DNA of 64,000 nt from Flavobacteriales bacterium (GCA_016705545.1 JADIYA010000017.1:38049-102048); one strand, 5' to 3'; shown: positions 8,019 through 17,196, numbered from the stretch's first letter. Translations and numbers: made by a program. The notes: generated by a model from the sequence alone, not told the origin.

Positions 8019-8860
8019 ATGGCCATCCCCATGATCAAGCACTTGCACTTCGCGCTCCTTACGGTCCTCCCTTTCGGACTGCTTGCCCAGACCCAAGTGC
8101 GCATCACCACGCCTGCCGCGTTGGTGGCCCGTCCGGACCTGGGGCAGGATGCCCCCGCCCAAGCAGGATTGAAGGCAGCCGGCATTTCCCCTGAGGGCAT
8201 TGCTGATGCTCTCCGCTTGAGCGAGCCGCAGGCGCTGCCAGCCGGCCTGCGCACGGATAGCGCACGTTCCGCGAATGCCGGTGCGCTGCGCAACTACACG
8301 GCTTATCTCGTATGCGAGTATTCATCGGACGAAGGCGCCATGTCGATCGTCTCGGTTCCTGCCGTATTCAACATCCACATGCCCGAAGACCTGCGGGCCA
8401 AAGAGGACTTCTACCTCGTGGTGCGTGCCGGCGGCGTGGAAGCCGTTGATGCCACGGCCTTGCGTGGGCCGCCCAGCAAAGGCCCCGCTTGGCAACGGTT
8501 GCGGCCGGCGCGCATACTGCGACCCGATGCCGTTTACGCCACCTACGACCTCGCCGATGATGCAGAGGCGCTCGCTGCCCTGGACAAGCAAGGCCTTAGC
8601 AAAGCAGAGATCGACGCGGTGGTATTCCGCAGTCATGAACGAAACTGGCCGGAGGGCATCGACACTTTTGAGAAGCGCTATCCGAAGCTGAAACTGTTCC
8701 GCAAGTACAAAGCGTTCCGCCTGGCGCGCTGGGCGGATAAGGTGCTCGTGGTGATCCCGCTGAAGCCAATCGGAAGGCGCCTGTTGGCATTCGCCCCCTC
8801 ATCGATGTGTACATGGTGTTCTATGCGGAGGCCGTGAAGGTGAAAGAAGGAAAGAAGTAG
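8019..8860 (+). CDS. Secreted protein of unknown function, 3' frameshift
   Basis: The gene begins at the ATG at 8019 (or 8031) with a signal peptide (KHLHFALLTVLPFGLLAQ). A promoter-like TACCTTTT box lies at 7993. The mature part has no domain I recognise; it includes RNYTAYLVCEYSSDEGAMS and a basic C-terminal segment KLFRKYKAFRLARW. Near 8795 the frame changes: the first frame ends at 8837 with an unlikely Ser/Cys-rich tail, while the +1 frame continues as LIDVYMVFYAEAVKVKEGKK and stops at 8860. The second version looks like genuine coding sequence, so a single-base indel is likely. It is divergent from the peroxidase/bshB1 pair. Confidence 0.6.
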
Positions 8861-8898
8861 GTGGCGCCGCCTCGTTCGGCAGCCCCGTGCCCTCCGGC

Positions 8899-8906
8899 TA
8901 CCTTGC
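8899..8906 (+). promoter_or_regulatory. -7-like box before ccmB
   Basis: TACCTTGC ends six bases before the ccmB ATG at 8913, matching the arrangement at dnaX and other genes in the window. It would start the ccmBCDEF transcript with a very short leader. Confidence 0.4.
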
Positions 8907-8912
8907 GCCGCC

Positions 8913-9578
8913 ATGGGCAAGGAGGTCCTCAACCTGCTGAAGCTCGAAGCCGCCCTCGACCTTCGCCAGCGTGCTGCCTGGGGCGGCATGCTCCTTTATG
9001 TGGTGAGCGCCGTGTACGTGTGCCATCTGGCCATGAAGGACGCATTGGCTGGCACGGCATGGAACGCACTCTTCTGGATCATCCTTCTCTTCGCGGCATT
9101 CAATGCTTTGGCGCGCTCCTTCCAGCGCGAGGACCAAGGCCGTCAGCTCTACTTGTACACCATGGTGCATCCGCGGAGCGTGGTGCTGGCACGCGCGCTG
9201 TACAACGCGCTCACGATGGCGGTGCTGAGCCTGCTCAGCCTGCTCTTCTACGCGCTCTTCCTGGGGGACGAGCCGCTGTCACGCGCTGATCTCTTGCAAT
9301 TCGTGCTCGCGGTGGTCCTGGGCGGCATCGGCTTCGCGGCAGTGCTCACCTTGATCTCGGCCATCGCTGCCCGCGCAGGCAATGGAATCGGCCTCATGGC
9401 CATCCTCGGCTTCCCGGTGATCCTGCCGATGCTCTTGGCCGTGATGCGCGCCAGCCAACTCGCGCTGCAAGGCGCGCCGTGGTCGGATGCGGGGCTGCTC
9501 TTCCTAGCATTGGCCGCTCTGGATGTGGTCACCATCACCTTGGCCTGGTTGCTCTTCCCGTACCTTTGGCGCGATTGA
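8913..9578 (+). CDS. ccmB: Heme exporter subunit CcmB
   Basis: CcmB is the integral membrane subunit of the CcmABCD complex that loads heme on CcmE during cytochrome c maturation (System I). The 221-residue protein shows the typical N-terminal amphipathic stretch (NLLKLEAALDLRQR) followed by about six transmembrane helices, including the family's ARSFQREDQGRQLYLYTM loop and GFPVILPMLLAVMRAS helix. It opens the ccm operon and is followed after two bases by ccmC. The ATPase gene ccmA, often next to ccmB, is not in the window. Confidence 0.9.
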   Translation: MGKEVLNLLKLEAALDLRQRAAWGGMLLYVVSAVYVCHLAMKDALAGTAWNALFWIILLFAAFNALARSFQREDQGRQLYLYTMVHPRSVVLARALYNALTMAVLSLLSLLFYALFLGDEPLSRADLLQFVLAVVLGGIGFAAVLTLISAIAARAGNGIGLMAILGFPVILPMLLAVMRASQLALQGAPWSDAGLLFLALAALDVVTITLAWLLFPYLWRD

Positions 9579-9580
9579 AA

Positions 9581-10606
9581 ATGAAGCACTGGTGGTGGAA
9601 ATTCCTGGCGGTTGCCTTGGTGCTCGCCGCATCCATCACCGCACTGCGCACCCCGCTGGCACCGGCCATCGTGCATGTTGAGCCGGCCACTTTGCAGCCG
9701 GGTACCCGGCATGCCATCGAGGTGCTGGGCTATCGCACGCAGTTCGTGCCGAATGAAGTCATTGCCTACATCGAGAATGGCGGGCAATTCGTGCCAGCCG
9801 GACGCGTGGATGTAATCGATGACACGCATGCCAGGATCCACATGTATGTGCCTGAAGGCCTCCGTGAGGACATGAGCGACTTGCTGGTGACGGCTCCGGG
9901 CGCTGGCACCATGCGGCTCTTCGATGCCTTCTACAACCCTGTGAAAGGGAGCGGTGCCACGCACGATATCGCAGCCGAAATGACGGTGCACCATCGCAAG
10001 GGCTTCGCCTTCCCGAATCGGAACCTGCTCTACGAGACCATCCGCAACCTGAACTTCCACGTGCCCATGTGGTTCACGATGATGATGCTGCAGACCGTTT
10101 CGCTGGTGTTCAGCATCCTCGTGCTGCGCAGCGGCGCCGAGTTGCACGACCGGGGGGCCGTTGCGGCGGTGCATGCCAGCCTGCTCTTCGCCATGATGGG
10201 CCTTGTGACAGGCAGCATCTGGGCGCGCGCCACTTGGGGCGGCTGGTGGACGACTGATGCCAAGCTGAATGGCGCTGCGGTGACCGTGCTGATCTACCTC
10301 GCCTACCTTGTGCTGCGCGGAAGCGTTACCGACCGCGCCAAGCGCGCGCGGCTCGCGGCCATCTACAACGTGTTCGCCTACGTGCTCATGCTGCTCTTCA
10401 TCATGGCCCTGCCGCGCATGACAGCCAGCCTGCATCCAGGCAGCGGCGGAAATCCGGCCTTCAGCCAGTACGACCTCGACTCCAGCCTGCGCCCCGTCTT
10501 CTATGCCGCAGTGCTCGGCTGGATGGGCATTGGCGCGTGGCTCCTCAACCTACGGTACCGCCTCGCGCGGCTCGAGATCCTCCAAGAAGATGCACGCATC
10601 CGCTAA
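9581..10606 (+). CDS. ccmC: Cytochrome c biogenesis protein CcmC, with N-terminal extension
   Basis: CcmC presents heme to CcmE at the periplasmic face of the inner membrane. The core, roughly residues 160-330, has the family helices and the tryptophan-rich WGGWWTTDAKLN segment corresponding to the WWD motif, with flanking His residues (NFHVPMWFT and ASLHPGSGG). Before the core, a signal-anchor helix is followed by ~120 extra residues (VEPATLQPGTRHAIEVLGY onward) resembling an Ig/IPT-like periplasmic fold, an addition not present in the short proteobacterial CcmC. The start at 9581 follows the stop of ccmB by two bases and begins MKHWWWKF. Confidence 0.88.
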   Translation: MKHWWWKFLAVALVLAASITALRTPLAPAIVHVEPATLQPGTRHAIEVLGYRTQFVPNEVIAYIENGGQFVPAGRVDVIDDTHARIHMYVPEGLREDMSDLLVTAPGAGTMRLFDAFYNPVKGSGATHDIAAEMTVHHRKGFAFPNRNLLYETIRNLNFHVPMWFTMMMLQTVSLVFSILVLRSGAELHDRGAVAAVHASLLFAMMGLVTGSIWARATWGGWWTTDAKLNGAAVTVLIYLAYLVLRGSVTDRAKRARLAAIYNVFAYVLMLLFIMALPRMTASLHPGSGGNPAFSQYDLDSSLRPVFYAAVLGWMGIGAWLLNLRYRLARLEILQEDARIR

Positions 10607-10811
10607 GTTGTTCCTCCTCACGGCCCTCGTGGCTGCGCCGAACGCGCTGCTCGCGCAAGGCAATCCCGATTGGCTCGTGGATACCCTCTACGGCAGCGGG
10701 AAAATCAACACCGTGATCGCCGTGGTGGCCGTGATCCTGCTCGGCCTGGCCTTCTGGCTCTACCGCCTCGACCGCCGCATCGCGCGCATGGAGAACCATC
10801 ACCGGCCATGA
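10590..10811 (+). CDS. ccmD: CcmD family protein
   Basis: This 73-residue protein has a signal-like N-terminus (KLFLLTALVAAPNALLAQ), a short periplasmic stretch and one transmembrane helix (INTVIAVVAVILLGLAFWLY) with a basic cytoplasmic end (RLDRRIARMENHH). It occupies the ccmD slot between ccmC and ccmE. CcmD is a small membrane protein that stabilises the CcmABCD complex. It starts inside the end of ccmC (17-base overlap) and ends in an ATGA overlap with ccmE, so expression is tightly coupled. Confidence 0.82.
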   Translation: MHASAKLFLLTALVAAPNALLAQGNPDWLVDTLYGSGKINTVIAVVAVILLGLAFWLYRLDRRIARMENHHRP

Positions 10812-11206
10812 CGCGCTCTCACATCATAGCCCTCGTGCTCATCGCCGTCGCCATGGCGGCCTTCATCGCCACCTTGGCCGACAGCAGCACCTTCGTTGAC
10901 CTTGCGCAGGCCAAGGCCAAGCCCGGCAAGGAATTCAAGGTGAAGGGCTACCTGGACAAGAGCGTGCCCGTGGAGTACGAGCCCATCGTGGATGCCAACC
11001 TCACCACCTTCACCTTGATGGACGATAATGGCGAGCGTTGCGTGGTGCGCCTTGCCAAGGCCAAGCCTTACGACTTCGAGCGCTCCGAGAGCATCGTGCT
11101 CACCGGCAAGGTGAATGATGCTGGCGAGTTCGAGGCGCATGATATGCTGATGAAGTGCCCGAGCAAGTACAATGAAATGCAGCAGGTTGGGCAGGTTGGG
11201 GGATGA
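10808..11206 (+). CDS. ccmE: Heme chaperone CcmE, Cys-type (CxxxY)
   Basis: CcmE is the periplasmic OB-fold heme chaperone, anchored by an N-terminal helix (IIALVLIAVAMAAFIATLA). The 132-residue protein carries FKVKGYLDKS and ERSESIVLTGKVNDAGEFEA, normal for the family. The heme-attachment site is MKCPSKYNE, with Cys at 117 and Tyr at 121, in place of the HxxxY of proteobacterial CcmE. Such CxxxY forms are known from Desulfovibrio and archaea (System I*). The start overlaps ccmD as ATGA. The 3' end contains a 9-base direct duplication encoding QVGQVGG. Confidence 0.9.
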   Translation: MTRSHIIALVLIAVAMAAFIATLADSSTFVDLAQAKAKPGKEFKVKGYLDKSVPVEYEPIVDANLTTFTLMDDNGERCVVRLAKAKPYDFERSESIVLTGKVNDAGEFEAHDMLMKCPSKYNEMQQVGQVGG

Positions 11207-11244
11207 TGGTCCAGCAGGCGTAACGCCTGGTGCCCGGTTGATGG

Positions 11245-14076
11245 TTGCAGGTCGAATGCCTTACTGAATTGGAAACATCAGCGATCGAATACATCGGCGA
11301 GCATGCCTGGGCAGGGAAGCTCGGCCATGCGCTAACCATCATCTCGCTGGTGAGCGCCATGCTCGCCACGCTGTCCTACTTCATCGGAGCGCAGCGGAAG
11401 GATGATGCATGGACCCGTTTGGGCCGTTTGGGCTTCCGGGCGCACAGCGTAGCGGTGCTCGGCATCGTGATCACGCTCTTCGTCATGCTGTTCAACCACT
11501 GGTTCGAGTTCGACTACGTGTGGAAGCACAGCAATCTGCAGATGCCGATGAAGTACATCGCCAGTTGCTTCTGGGAAGGACAGGAAGGATCATTCCTGCT
11601 GTGGACCTTCTGGCACATGGTGCTGGGGAACATCCTCATTGCGCGCGCCAAATCATGGGAACCCCATGTGATGGCGGTGTTCGCGCTCGTGCAGGTCTTC
11701 CTCGCCTTCATGCTCATAGGGGTTTACGTAGGCGACTGGAAACTGGGAAGCAGCCCTTTCCTGCTGGTCCGCGAGACAACGGATTACATCGGCCTGCCCT
11801 GGACGAAGATGGCCGGCTACCTCACGGCCATCGATGAGTTCAAGGATGGCCGAGGCCTGAACCCGCTGCTGCAGAACTACTGGATGGTGATCCATCCGCC
11901 CACGCTCTTCCTGGGCTTCGCGGCCACGCTGGCGCCCTTCGCCTACGCGATCGCCGGTCTCTGGCGCAACCAGCGCACCGAATGGATGCAGCCCGCACTT
12001 CCTTGGACCTTCTTCGGCGTGATGGTGCTGGGCACGGGCATCCTCATGGGCGGGGCCTGGGCCTACGAAGCGCTCAGTTTCGGCGGTTTCTGGGCTTGGG
12101 ACCCGGTGGAGAACGCTTCACTCGTTCCATGGATCACGCTCGTTGGCGCCGGCCATCTCATGCTGGTGAACAAGCGCAAGGCCACCTCCCTCTTCAGCGC
12201 CTTCGCGCTCACGCTCATCACGTTCATCCTCATCCTCTACAGCACATTCCTCACGCGCAGCGGCGTGCTGGGCGACACCAGCGTGCACAGCTTCACCGGC
12301 GATGGCATGCTGCCCGCGCTCGTTCGCTTCCTCCTGATCTTCATCGGGATCAGCGCGGCCATGCTGCACCCCGATCGCAAGCAGCGCTGGGTCTATGTCG
12401 TGCTCTCGTTCGCATTGCTGGTGGTCGGTCTCGCGCTGGGCATCGAGGTTGAGGCGATCCTGCTCTTCGGCCTGCTCACCGCGGTTCATCTCTTCAGCGC
12501 CTACCGCAAGGGATTCAGCTCCAGTGATCCCGAAGAGGCCCTGTGGAGCCGCGAGTTCTGGCTCTTCATCGCGTCGCTCGTGCTGCTGCTCAGCGCGGCG
12601 CAGATCACCTTCAGCACGAGCATCCCCGTCACGAATCTGCTGCTCGCGCCTTTCAAGGGATTCTTCTCCAGCATGGGCGAGCGCACTGGTTGGGACTTCC
12701 TGGTGAAGGTCGGCAGCGATGGCCTGGCACCGCCAAGTGAAGCCATCGCGCATTACAACCGCTGGCAAACGCCCTTCGCGATCATCACCTCGCTGCTGGT
12801 GGCCTTCGTGCAATACCTGCGCTGGAAACAGGACGGCTTCAAGCGCCTGATGCGCCAGCTCGCGATCGTGCTCGGCATCAGTGCCGTGATCGCTGGCTCG
12901 GGCATCGCCTTGCTCGGTTACCGTGCGCATGAGCTGCAATTGTCGCTGCTGCTCTTCACCACCGTGTTCGCGGCCGTGGCCAACATCGGTTACATCCCCG
13001 CTGTGCTCAAAGGCAGGTTGAAAGGCGCCGGGCCGAGCATCGCCCACACGGGCTTCGCGCTGGTGCTGCTGGGCGCGCTCGTGAGCACCAGTCGCACGCA
13101 GGACGTGAGCATGAATGCGCGCAACATGGATCTGCGCTTCCTCAACGAGGGCTTCAGCAACAGCAAGGAGATCCTGCTGTACCGCGGAGACACCACGCGC
13201 ATGGGCGAGTTCTACGTCCACTACCGTGAGAAGCAGCGCGATGGCGTTAACCTGGAATATGCCATGGAGTATTTCAGCGTGGAGCCGCGACATTATGCGC
13301 AGGGCGATACCGTGCGAATCGGAGGCACCTTGTTCCGCGCACGGCAGGCGCACAGCGCCGGTCCGGAGTTCCTCGCGCAACAGCCCGAGCATTGGGAGCC
13401 GCTCGAGAGCTACAGCAAGCGCGAGCTCTGGCGCGCTCGCGATTGGAGCCCCTCGGCACCCGGCAAGCCCTTGTTCACGCTCTCGCCCATCATACAGCTC
13501 AACGAACGCATGGGCAATGTGCCCGAACCGAGCACGCGACATTGGCTCACGCGCGACCTGTACACGCACCTGCGCTACGCGGAAATGGCGATGGACCCGG
13601 ACACGCTGACCAACGGCACCATCTTGCCTGATGATGCTTGGATGCCGAACCGCCGCTATGACAAGCAGGTGGGCGACACGATCGTTACGCCGACGAGCGT
13701 GGTGGTCATCGACAGCTTGTACATCATGCAGGACAGCACTACCAAGGCCATGCTCGGCGATCGCTTCACCGTGCATGCAGCCGCATTGCGCATCCGTGAC
13801 CTGTACAACCCGGAACGCTGGTTCGAGGCACGGCCGTTGGTGATCTACGCCGATGGCCAGCCGGTGATGGGCAAGGCTGCCGAGTTGGAAGCGCTGCGCA
13901 TCCGGTACAGCCTCGCGACCGTTGAAGGCGGAAAGCTGGGGCTCGATGTGGCAGAGCGTGAATTCGTGGTGATGCAGGCCCTGATCTTCCCCGGCATCAA
14001 CATCCTTTGGATCGGGTGCTTGCTTTTAGCGCTCGGCTCCGGCATTGCGGTCTGGCAGCGCGCGCGCGCGAAATGA
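11245..14076 (+). CDS. ccmF: Cytochrome c heme lyase CcmF/CcsA family
   Basis: The 943-residue membrane protein joins heme to apocytochrome c. It has the WWD signature GGFWAWDPVENAS near residue 285, the conserved HPPTLFLGFA segment and many transmembrane helices in its first ~600 residues, followed by a large periplasmic region (RNMDLRFLNEGFSNSKEILL and beyond) and a last helix near the C-terminus. There is no good ATG before the conserved IEYIGEHAWAGKLGH; TTG at 11245 or TTG at 11269 are the possible starts, the latter being closer to the usual family N-terminus. It closes the ccmBCDEF operon, 38 bases after ccmE. A 6-bp inverted repeat (CAGGCG-TAA-CGCCTG) lies in that gap. Confidence 0.9.
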   Translation: MQVECLTELETSAIEYIGEHAWAGKLGHALTIISLVSAMLATLSYFIGAQRKDDAWTRLGRLGFRAHSVAVLGIVITLFVMLFNHWFEFDYVWKHSNLQMPMKYIASCFWEGQEGSFLLWTFWHMVLGNILIARAKSWEPHVMAVFALVQVFLAFMLIGVYVGDWKLGSSPFLLVRETTDYIGLPWTKMAGYLTAIDEFKDGRGLNPLLQNYWMVIHPPTLFLGFAATLAPFAYAIAGLWRNQRTEWMQPALPWTFFGVMVLGTGILMGGAWAYEALSFGGFWAWDPVENASLVPWITLVGAGHLMLVNKRKATSLFSAFALTLITFILILYSTFLTRSGVLGDTSVHSFTGDGMLPALVRFLLIFIGISAAMLHPDRKQRWVYVVLSFALLVVGLALGIEVEAILLFGLLTAVHLFSAYRKGFSSSDPEEALWSREFWLFIASLVLLLSAAQITFSTSIPVTNLLLAPFKGFFSSMGERTGWDFLVKVGSDGLAPPSEAIAHYNRWQTPFAIITSLLVAFVQYLRWKQDGFKRLMRQLAIVLGISAVIAGSGIALLGYRAHELQLSLLLFTTVFAAVANIGYIPAVLKGRLKGAGPSIAHTGFALVLLGALVSTSRTQDVSMNARNMDLRFLNEGFSNSKEILLYRGDTTRMGEFYVHYREKQRDGVNLEYAMEYFSVEPRHYAQGDTVRIGGTLFRARQAHSAGPEFLAQQPEHWEPLESYSKRELWRARDWSPSAPGKPLFTLSPIIQLNERMGNVPEPSTRHWLTRDLYTHLRYAEMAMDPDTLTNGTILPDDAWMPNRRYDKQVGDTIVTPTSVVVIDSLYIMQDSTTKAMLGDRFTVHAAALRIRDLYNPERWFEARPLVIYADGQPVMGKAAELEALRIRYSLATVEGGKLGLDVAEREFVVMQALIFPGINILWIGCLLLALGSGIAVWQRARAK

Positions 14077-14185
14077 TGGCGATGGCATTCCGCTTCAACA
14101 TTGGCAAGCCGACCCTCCCAACTCAAGGCCGGGGTGACGGAATCGACTCTACCATAGGCAATGGCCGACTCTTCACGACAACAGA

Positions 14186-14971
14186 ATGACATCCATCCTA
14201 CTGATCGGCACGGGCCGCATGGCCTACCACTTGGGCCACGCCATCATGAAGGCCAAGCTGCCGCTCATCGGCGTGGCGGGCCGCAACCCGGAGAAGCTCA
14301 ACGACCTGGCCCGCTTCCTCGAGTGCCCTGCTCACCGTTTGGACCGCGCGCTGCCGGAGGCCGACCTCGTGATCATCGCCACCAGCGATGACAGCATCGC
14401 CGAAATCGCCGCGCGCATTCCTGCGGGCGGCACCGTGGTGGCCCATACCGCCGGGGCCGTGCCCATCGATGTACTGGTGCCCCACGAGCACCGCGCCGTG
14501 ATCTGGCCCGTGCAGACCCTGAGCCATGGCGCCCCCATCGACCTGAGCGATGTGCCGCTTGCCGTGGAAGCCAGCTCGCCCGAGGCTGAGGCTGTCATCC
14601 TGAAGCTCGCGCGCGCCGTCAGCGGCAGCGTGCTGCAACTGCCCCACCGCCAGCGCGAACTTCTGCACCTCACGGCCGTGCTCGCCAGCAACTTCCCGGT
14701 CTTCCTGATGCACGAGGCACAACGCCTGCTTAAGCAGGAGAAACTGCCGCCCAACCTCCTCATGCCGCTGTGGAAGCTGACGGCGCAGAAAGTCACGACC
14801 ATCGGGCCCGCCGAAGCGCTCACCGGACCAGCGCGAAGGGGCGACATCACCTCCGTGAAGCGCCACCTCGAACTGTTGGAGGGCGAAGCCGATCTTCGCC
14901 GCGCCTACGCGCAATTGAGCAGCATGGTGCTGAAGGCGCACGGCCACCCCACGGATGGCATCGACCTATAA
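14186..14971 (+). CDS. Rossmann-fold / DUF2520 domain protein
   Basis: The protein belongs to the F420/NADP-oxidoreductase-like family with a C-terminal DUF2520 helical domain. The dinucleotide-binding glycine motif is at the N-terminus (LIGTGRMAYHLG), followed by ADLVIIATSDDSIAEIA and VAHTAGAVPIDVL. The C-terminal domain contains LHLTAVLASNFPVFLMHEAQ and ALTGPARRGD, typical of DUF2520. Its substrate is unknown. It heads a four-gene string (DUF2520, KdsC-like, UbiA, Maf) with overlaps or tiny gaps; the same order is common in Flavobacteriia, so it is probably cotranscribed. It overlaps the next gene by 17 bases. Confidence 0.88.
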   Translation: MTSILLIGTGRMAYHLGHAIMKAKLPLIGVAGRNPEKLNDLARFLECPAHRLDRALPEADLVIIATSDDSIAEIAARIPAGGTVVAHTAGAVPIDVLVPHEHRAVIWPVQTLSHGAPIDLSDVPLAVEASSPEAEAVILKLARAVSGSVLQLPHRQRELLHLTAVLASNFPVFLMHEAQRLLKQEKLPPNLLMPLWKLTAQKVTTIGPAEALTGPARRGDITSVKRHLELLEGEADLRRAYAQLSSMVLKAHGHPTDGIDL

Positions 14972-15479
14972 GGAGCTCCTCGCCGGCATCGACACCTTCC
15001 TCTTCGATGTGGACGGCGTATTCACGGACAACCGCGTGCTCATGATGCCCGGCATCGACCCGGTCCGCACGTTCCACAGCCGCGATGCCTACGCCGTTCA
15101 GCATGCGATCAAGGAAGGATACCGCATCATTATCACCACCGGTGGCCGCAGCGACGGCATGCGCGAGAGCTTCGAGCGGTTGCGCGTCACGGCCTACCAC
15201 AGCAGCGTGCTCGACAAGAGCGCCAAGCTCGATGAACTCATCGCCGAAGGCCTCGTGGATCCAGCGCGCACGGCTTACATGGGCGATGACATCCCCGACC
15301 TTCGGGTGATGCAGCGCGTGGCCCTGCCCTGCTGTCCCGCCGACGCCGCGCCCGAGGTGAAGGCCATTAGCCGGTTCATCAGCGCCAAGGCCGGTGGACA
15401 AGGTTGCGTGCGCGACCTCTTGGAACAGGCCTTGAAGGTGCAAGGCAAGTGGCTCACCGACGGCGCATACACTTGGTGA
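14955..15479 (+). CDS. KdsC-like HAD-IIIA phosphatase
   Basis: This 174-residue HAD phosphatase resembles KdsC, which dephosphorylates KDO-8-phosphate in lipopolysaccharide synthesis. Motif I is FLFDVDGVFTDN with the catalytic Asp pair at residues 18 and 20, motif II is IITTGGRSDG, and the C-terminal motif is AYMGDDIPDL. The length is that of the small cap-less KdsC subfamily. It is second in the DUF2520-UbiA-Maf string. No KdsA or KdsB gene is in the window, so the KDO role rests on family resemblance. Confidence 0.85.
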   Translation: MASTYKELLAGIDTFLFDVDGVFTDNRVLMMPGIDPVRTFHSRDAYAVQHAIKEGYRIIITTGGRSDGMRESFERLRVTAYHSSVLDKSAKLDELIAEGLVDPARTAYMGDDIPDLRVMQRVALPCCPADAAPEVKAISRFISAKAGGQGCVRDLLEQALKVQGKWLTDGAYTW

Positions 15480-15483
15480 TGGC

Positions 15484-16533
15484 GTGAAGAGGACCAACCC
15501 GATGCTCGATCTGATCCGCCTTGCGCGCCCGTTGAACCTGCTGATCATGGCGCTCACCATGGCGCTGATCCGGTACGGCCTGGTGATGGGCTACCTCGAG
15601 CGTGGACTGAAACAGCTACTGCGGGAAGTGGGCGGGGGAATCACCCGTGCCCAAATCAGCGTGGAGCCGGGCTTCGGTCCGCAGTTGCCGCTGGGTCTCT
15701 TTGTGCTGCTCGTGCTCAGCGTAGTGCTCATCGGCGCGGCGGGCAACATCATCAACGACTACTTCGACACGCGCATCGACCGCATCAACCGGCCCAGCAC
15801 CGTGATCGTGGGCCGAAGCGTGAAGCGGCGGGTCGCCATGGCAGCGCATCTGGTGCTGAGCAGCGCGGGCCTTCTCTGCGGTGCGATCGTTGCCTGGCGC
15901 ACCGGCCAGTGGCCCTTGCTCGTCATCCCAGCCTTCGCCATCGGCGCCTTGTGGACTTACAGCACCAGCTTCAAGCGGCAGCTCATCATCGGCAACGGCA
16001 CCGTGGCCGCGCTCACTGCGCTGGTGCCGCTCACCGTCGGCCTGTACGAGATCCCCGCGCTGCAACGATCCTTCGTGGCTCATGGCACCGTGACCCTGCC
16101 TGGCGAAGCGCGCTATGAGATGGAGGGCTCGTTCACCGAGCTCTGGTGGTGGGTACTGGGCTTCGCGGCCTTCGCATTCCTCTCCTCCCTCGTGCGCGAG
16201 CTGCAGAAGGACATGGCCGACGTGAAAGGCGACGCTGCGCATGGTTGCCGAACGGTGCCGATTGCCTGGGGCATGCGCTGGGCGAAAGCACTCACGCTCG
16301 CGTACGTCGCCTTGCTGATCCTCGCATTGCTCGCGGTTCACATGCTGGTGCCTGCGCTGCGCGGCAATATGGCCTATTGGTACATCCAACTCGGCGTCAT
16401 TGCGCCCTTGCTGCTCTCGGCGGCCTTCACCTACAATGCTGCAACGCGTGAGGAGCATAACCGCGCCGGGGCCTTGATGAAGGTGGCCATGGTGATGGGG
16501 GCCGGCTTCGCGGCGCTGATCAGGTTCTTATGA
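15484..16533 (+). CDS. UbiA family prenyltransferase
   Basis: This 349-residue integral membrane enzyme belongs to the UbiA superfamily of aromatic or glycerol-phosphate prenyltransferases. The first Asp-rich motif is NDYFDTRIDRINRP and the second is DMADVKGDAAHG; both bind Mg-prenyl diphosphate. Bacteroidota homologues in this gene order are usually annotated as geranylgeranylglycerol-phosphate geranylgeranyltransferase-like; the acceptor here is not determinable. A ~35-residue insertion before the second helix (KQLLREVGGGITRAQIS region) is hydrophilic. The start is GTG at 15484, four bases after kdsC; ATG at 15502 (MLDLIRLARPLNLL) is an equally good alternative. The stop overlaps the maf start. 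Confidence 0.88.
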   Translation: MKRTNPMLDLIRLARPLNLLIMALTMALIRYGLVMGYLERGLKQLLREVGGGITRAQISVEPGFGPQLPLGLFVLLVLSVVLIGAAGNIINDYFDTRIDRINRPSTVIVGRSVKRRVAMAAHLVLSSAGLLCGAIVAWRTGQWPLLVIPAFAIGALWTYSTSFKRQLIIGNGTVAALTALVPLTVGLYEIPALQRSFVAHGTVTLPGEARYEMEGSFTELWWWVLGFAAFAFLSSLVRELQKDMADVKGDAAHGCRTVPIAWGMRWAKALTLAYVALLILALLAVHMLVPALRGNMAYWYIQLGVIAPLLLSAAFTYNAATREEHNRAGALMKVAMVMGAGFAALIRFL

Positions 16534-17138
16534 TGCACGCGCTTCCTCTCTTCCCCTGGCGCTTGATCCTCGCCTCCGCTTCGCCGCGCAGGCGCCAACT
16601 GCTGCAAGGCCTCGACCTGCCCGTGGAAATCACCAGCACGGATGTGGACGAGACGCCACCCGCTGGCATGCTTGACGATCAGGTGGCCGAGCACCTCGCG
16701 AGAAAAAAAGCCGATGCCTGGGGCGGAACGCTTGCTCCGGATCAAGTGCTCATCACCGCCGATACCACGGTGCTGCTCGATGAGGCATCTGGTCCGCATC
16801 TGCTGAACAAACCAGTGGACGATGCCGATGCGCGCCGCATGCTCGCTCTGCTCTCCGGGCGTTCGCATCGCGTGATCACCGGCGTTTGCCTGCGCACCAG
16901 CACCCGCACGCTCAGCTTCGCCGACATCGCCGTGGTGCATTTCCGCGCGCTATCGCCAGCCGAGATCGCATACTACGTGGAACAGCACAAGCCCCTGGAC
17001 AAAGCAGGCGCCTACGGTGTGCAGGATTGGATCGGCTACACCGCCGTGGAACGGATCGAAGGCAGCTTCTACACGGTGATGGGCCTGCCCATGCATCGGG
17101 TTTACACGGCTTTGATCGACCTTCCCGCGCCCAAGTGA
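16530..17138 (+). CDS. maf: Maf family nucleotide pyrophosphatase
   Basis: Maf proteins hydrolyse non-canonical or excess nucleoside triphosphates (dTTP/UTP type) to monophosphates and have been linked to septum control. The signature LILASASPRRRQLLQGL is at residues 12-28, with the internal motifs DADARRMLALLSGRSHRVIT and DKAGAYGVQDWIG present. The length, 202 residues, is normal. The ATG overlaps the UbiA stop (ATGA), making it the last gene of the four-gene string. Confidence 0.92.
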   Translation: MMHALPLFPWRLILASASPRRRQLLQGLDLPVEITSTDVDETPPAGMLDDQVAEHLARKKADAWGGTLAPDQVLITADTTVLLDEASGPHLLNKPVDDADARRMLALLSGRSHRVITGVCLRTSTRTLSFADIAVVHFRALSPAEIAYYVEQHKPLDKAGAYGVQDWIGYTAVERIEGSFYTVMGLPMHRVYTALIDLPAPK

Positions 17139-17196
17139 CCAGCGTTCATCGGTCACGTCTGAATCGTGCCGACCTTTCGGCGCAAAACGAACTGAA

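Noticed and set aside
12118..13776. Long minus-strand open frame of 552 codons
   Set aside because: It is antisense to ccmF, rich in His, Glu, Ala and Arg as expected from a GC-rich shadow frame, and shows no family motif.
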